Positions 60,890 to 64,000 of a DNA stretch of 64,000 nucleotides are shown in pieces. The stretch covers positions 95,266 through 159,265 of the forward strand of contig JTDE01000286.1 of the NCBI GenBank assembly GCA_014338405.1, written 5' to 3'. Source of the DNA: Paragonimus skrjabini miyazakii. Taxonomy: Eukaryota > Platyhelminthes > Trematoda > Plagiorchiida > Troglotrematidae. Position 1 is the first letter of the stretch. Every line of letters begins with the position of its first letter. The notes beneath the pieces are model-generated. The model searched no databases, was not told the DNA's origin, and saw only the letters and a program-made list of their open reading frames with translations. Position numbers and translations under genes: made by a program.

Positions 60890-63331
60890 GTGGAATTAGC
60901 TCGCTTACGCTCAGCTGATGAACAACTATCCTCCGTGGTTGACAGTCTTAATCCATTCTGCCACATTAAGTTTGCGCTCTTCGTCTGTTCAATACTGAAG
61001 AAAACCAGAGATTCCTACGGTAATAGGCTGCAGCTATTGATCTACAATGAGGATATGATATCATCTTTTGCTTCTAATCCGGATCATTGTGTCAGGAATT
61101 CGTTGGCACGTTTACTGAGCAGAATTGAAATGGAAGCACTTCCGGTAGGTCTCAAGTTTTGCATTCCGCCATTCAGTATTTCTGATAATCACGTTGGGAC
61201 GCAGTTTGAGTTTCTATATGGTCAACCAAATACTTTATAGCCCATATTCAATGATGGAAATACTTGATTCAAAGCTAAGTTGGTTGATTTGACCTATCAC
61301 TATCGCCGTATGCCAATCGAACAAAATTACCTGTTGAATAGAGCGCATATACATTCCAGCAGGTAGTCAAAGAGAGATCTGAACAGTATAACCTTACGGA
61401 CATGGACTCTGGTGTAACCATACTGAATAAAACTGACTATATCGCTGAAATCTCACAAATTTTGGCGGATCGTTCAATATTCCGCGCGAATTCTAGGCAA
61501 AAAGACTTTACTGTATCTCAAGTTGGACATCACCCACAAATGACTGCAGCTGCCGCATCCCCATAGACTTTCCAGTCGGCCCCTTTCGAAAAGAAGCACC
61601 AGACTCGAGTTTCGCTCTCATTAGAGCTCGTCAGTAGTGCATATCATCGCCACTGCCGGGAATTGAACCACAGACATTCTGTTCATGAGTCAACCATGTT
61701 TACCACTGCGCCACTGACCTCACGTTAGGCACGACCGAATTATCATATGTGAACGCTGAACCACTTTCGCTTGTGAGTCATGATCAGGTTGCCCGATCGT
61801 CTGTATTTGCTGAAAACGAAGTCACTGACTGTCTCGGGAACCTAAGAAAAGACATTTTGGTTGATGAGAAAAATTACTGTGAACTGTCACTCAAAGAATT
61901 CTAGATACCAAAAATATATGGTTCACCGAAAACTTAAATCCGGCATGCCTTTGAGACCCATACTATGATTGGTCAACTTGCTGTACCATAAACCGACCAA
62001 CTGGCTCGTCCGACTGTTGGAATTAACAAGCAAAAAGATTGCTCCACCTAACCTGAAAGACACACTTTCATGTGTTGGCTCCATAAGAGACCTCACACTG
62101 AAGTATACGATAATAGTATTTTTTGATGTAAGATCACTCCTTACAAATGTGTCCGCTGACCGAACTGATATTGAATATTTATGACTTTGAAACAGAAAAC
62201 AACATATCAGTCATACTACTTTTGTCTGAAATTGGTAAGCTCTTTTACTTGTGCACTATGAATATCCAGTCTTTATTCGACGATAGATTTTACCCACAAA
62301 TTGATGGCGTAGCGATGGGAACTCCGCTGGTGCCGGTACTCGCTGATATTTTATGGCGTATTCAGATAGCAGCTATTTACTCCACAACGTTTCTTAAACC
62401 ATGTGTTGACGACATATTCTGCGTGTGACTGACGACAGCCTGCTGAAAAACTGTGCACACAACTCAGTAGTCTACACTTGAACATTTCGTTCACCAAGGA
62501 AGTTAAGGAGAATAACAGACGTTCTTTCTTGGATGTGGAAATTCTGTGAACGATGATGGATCCGTCACGACATGAGTGCACATAAAGCCTACTTACAGAA
62601 AGCAGTATGTTCATTTCAAAGTTTTGCACTAATGCCGCCCAAATGTGGTCTCGTTCTAACTCTCATCAGTAGGATTAGCAGAATTTGCTCACCTGAGACA
62701 ATCGAGGAGGAATCAGCTTTTACCCACCAAACATTGGTGTACAACTGATACTCCGCGCCCTTTATCTCGAAATACGTTAGAGACAAGTCGAAAGGGGTAA
62801 TATCTGAAACAGTGTCCCGCAAACCCGTGTGAATAACTGCTATAGAAAGACGAGGATGTAACCACCCTCATCTAACGTAAGTTAAAATGTGCCCTCAGAA
62901 CTGCGGGTAATGCGGCAGAATTAAGACTGATCGACCAGAAGACACGGCTGCCCCTCACATCAAGGAAAGACCCAAGCGACACACTCGCCACATCCAACAT
63001 TATTTATGAATTCACTTCTACTTTTGCATTCAAGTACATCGGCCGAACGGTGAGAACGCTTAGGACACGTGTTTCGGAGCACATTCCCAAATGGCTAGCT
63101 AACCATAAAAACGGCGCAGCACAATCTTCTAGCACACGACATTTGGAAGTAATCGAACATGCAATTCAAGCGGAGAAGGCTTTTCGTCTGTTGGATCAGC
63201 CAATCAATAAACATACTTTACCTTTTGCTGAGACTGCTGCGAAACACCGTTATAAACCCTCAATTTGTGTACAGAAGCAAATGGCAAAACAAATCTATCA
63301 CTACCATGATGTTAAGAGTTTGCGATCATGA
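60890..63331 (+). pseudogene. Old, nearly full-length PLE, broken and SINE-interrupted
   Basis: Plus-strand blocks run in PLE order. N-terminal: LLSRIEMEALPVGLKFCIP and FEFLYGQ (60890-61240), then LVDLTYHYRRMPIEQNYLLN (about 61280). Pre-RT: SGVTILNKTDY (about 61404). After a SINE at 61519-61800 it continues with CLGNLRKDILVDEKNY and IPKIYGSPK, then VFFDVRSLLTNV (motif A, about 62125). Next come DGVAMGTPLVPVLADI (motif B, about 62305), CVDDIFCV (motif C, about 62410) and a 'FLDVEI'-like motif D. The GIY-YIG end is KYIGRTVRTLRTRVSEH (about 63030) and CVQK near the end. There are many frameshifts and stops, so it is inactive. It is a different lineage from the PLE at 23957-25630 and much older. 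Confidence 0.88.
61519..61800 (-). mobile_element. SINE-1 inserted in the PLE, with target-site duplication
   Basis: A minus-strand SINE-1 copy from '..gttggacatcacccac' to 'caggttgcccgatcgt', flanked by 'ctgtatct' (61511-61518) and 'ctgtattt' (61801-61808). Seven of eight bases agree, fitting a short target-site duplication. The PLE reading frame on each side is continuous once the insert and one flank are discounted. It includes A- and B-box regions ('ccactgcgccactgacctca', 'gggaattgaaccacag'). Confidence 0.85.
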
Positions 63332-63729
63332 ATCTATATTATTTGTTAATTGGTTATTGTTATTATTATTGTTTGAATGTTTCGGTTGTGTCGTTTACAT
63401 AAGTTAAGTTCCCTCTATTGCATTAACATTTGGACAGCCTATTAGCCTCCGTTTACTCCCGCGTGCCTTGCTGTGAAACCTATATTGTTCACATTGATAA
63501 TTTCTAACTCGACCAGTTTAAAATTTGAATTTTGTCTGTTTGATTTTGACTGCTGATGGCCCATTCCAACGTGACTGGTTCTGTGTGCTATTCCTATTGC
63601 AGCTGATGACTCATTCCTATGTTACGCTTATTTAACTTGATGTACGCTAATTGATCATAGTCTGTGTATCGCAACGGAAGAGATCCGTCGAAATGTCTCT
63701 GAAGAGTACATCTTACGTAATTCTACTTG
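63332..63729. other. 3' side of the old PLE; no gene
   Basis: About 400 bp of AT-rich sequence with TTA-rich patches, perhaps PLE 3' untranslated region, before the right-hand direct repeat. Confidence 0.4.
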
Positions 63730-63766
63730 TGTTCTAAATTTATCCGGGGACATAACTGTTTTAAAT
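63730..63766 (+). repeat. Direct repeat, right of the old PLE
   Basis: Partner of 60631-60667 (34 of 37 bases equal). Upstream bases ('acatcttacgtaattctact') may also be related to the left side ('acatcatcgtacagtaaata'), but with indels. Confidence 0.6.
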
Positions 63767-63816
63767 GGTGGGCTATCGAGGAGGTCCGAAAGAACAACAT
63801 GATAAACTAACAATAC

Positions 63817-63881
63817 GGGTGATGTTAAACTTGAAATTAACCAAATCCCCGACTACTCATTAGTAATCTAAAATATCGCCT
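63817..63881 (+). repeat. SINE-1 extreme 3' end
   Basis: 'gggtgatgttaaacttgaaa', 'ttaaccaaatccccgactac' and 'tcattagtaat' mirror the 3' end seen inverted at 10857-10910. It shows that SINE-1 extends about 45 bp past 'gatgttcaa'. Confidence 0.65.
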
Positions 63882-63882
63882 A

Positions 63883-64000
63883 GCAGGTTCAATGAGATCG
63901 GAGATCTCGACCTGTCTAGGAAGTCCTAATCGCGGGGTTATCGATTGGAGTTAACAGACAGTAACTGTGTCTCCATTTCGAGACGATCGGACAACCTGAT
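63883..64000 (+). mobile_element. SINE-1 5' module, running off the window
   Basis: 'agcaggttcaatgagatcgg' through 'ggggttatcgattggagtta' to 'gatcggacaacctgat' matches 10977-11100. The tRNA-like head should follow just outside the window. It directly follows a SINE-1 3' end, so the two are in head-to-tail order. Confidence 0.75.

Overview
This is a eukaryotic, AT-rich, intron- and repeat-dominated window, almost certainly from a parasitic flatworm and most likely a digenean fluke. That inference rests on the density of Penelope-like elements (PLEs), on tRNA-derived SINE families whose spurious translations resemble repeat peptides I associate with fluke gene predictions, and on short conserved exons separated by introns of about 10 kb. 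No operons, bacterial signals, CRISPR arrays or rRNA genes are seen. Species cannot be named from the sequence alone.

Only one host gene is convincingly visible. It lies on the minus strand and encodes an immunoglobulin-superfamily adhesion protein of the lachesin/DIP/IgLON (Wirin) type. Four exons are recognised in transcription order: 29618-29491 (first half of a V-type Ig domain), 16872-16644 (second half, with a D-A-G-E-Y-R-C motif), about 6383-5917 (second Ig domain, joined by the family's V-P-P hinge) and 2742-2619 (start of a third Ig domain). Splice sites and phases fit from the first exon through the start of the third. The 3' end of the third exon is ambiguous. The gene covers at least 27 kb here, and its C-terminal part lies outside the window to the left. 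A possible signal-peptide exon is at 60426-60359, but its phase does not join directly.

The introns hold most of the other recognisable content. They contain a nearly intact PLE (reverse transcriptase plus GIY-YIG endonuclease) in head-to-head contact with a truncated inverted copy (23919-26548), decayed PLE pieces of other lineages (11517-11656, 18250-18670, 21300-21548), a LINE endonuclease relic (19086-20130) and many SINE copies. To the right of the gene, 29619-64000 has a second LINE endonuclease relic (40230-41640), inverted SINE pairs (42851-43262 and 49222-49745), a third SINE family (51460-51850), and an old, broken but nearly full-length PLE (60890-63331) that is interrupted by a SINE with a visible target-site duplication.

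The pattern most worth following up is that unrelated retroelement families repeatedly occur as head-to-head inverted pairs. At least one SINE pair shares private variants and palindromic flanks, which points to inverted duplication rather than two independent insertions. Those inside the Ig gene would fold into long double-stranded hairpins in its pre-mRNA. A 100-base run of N at 22986-23085 is an assembly gap inside the largest intron, so exon order across it relies on the scaffold.
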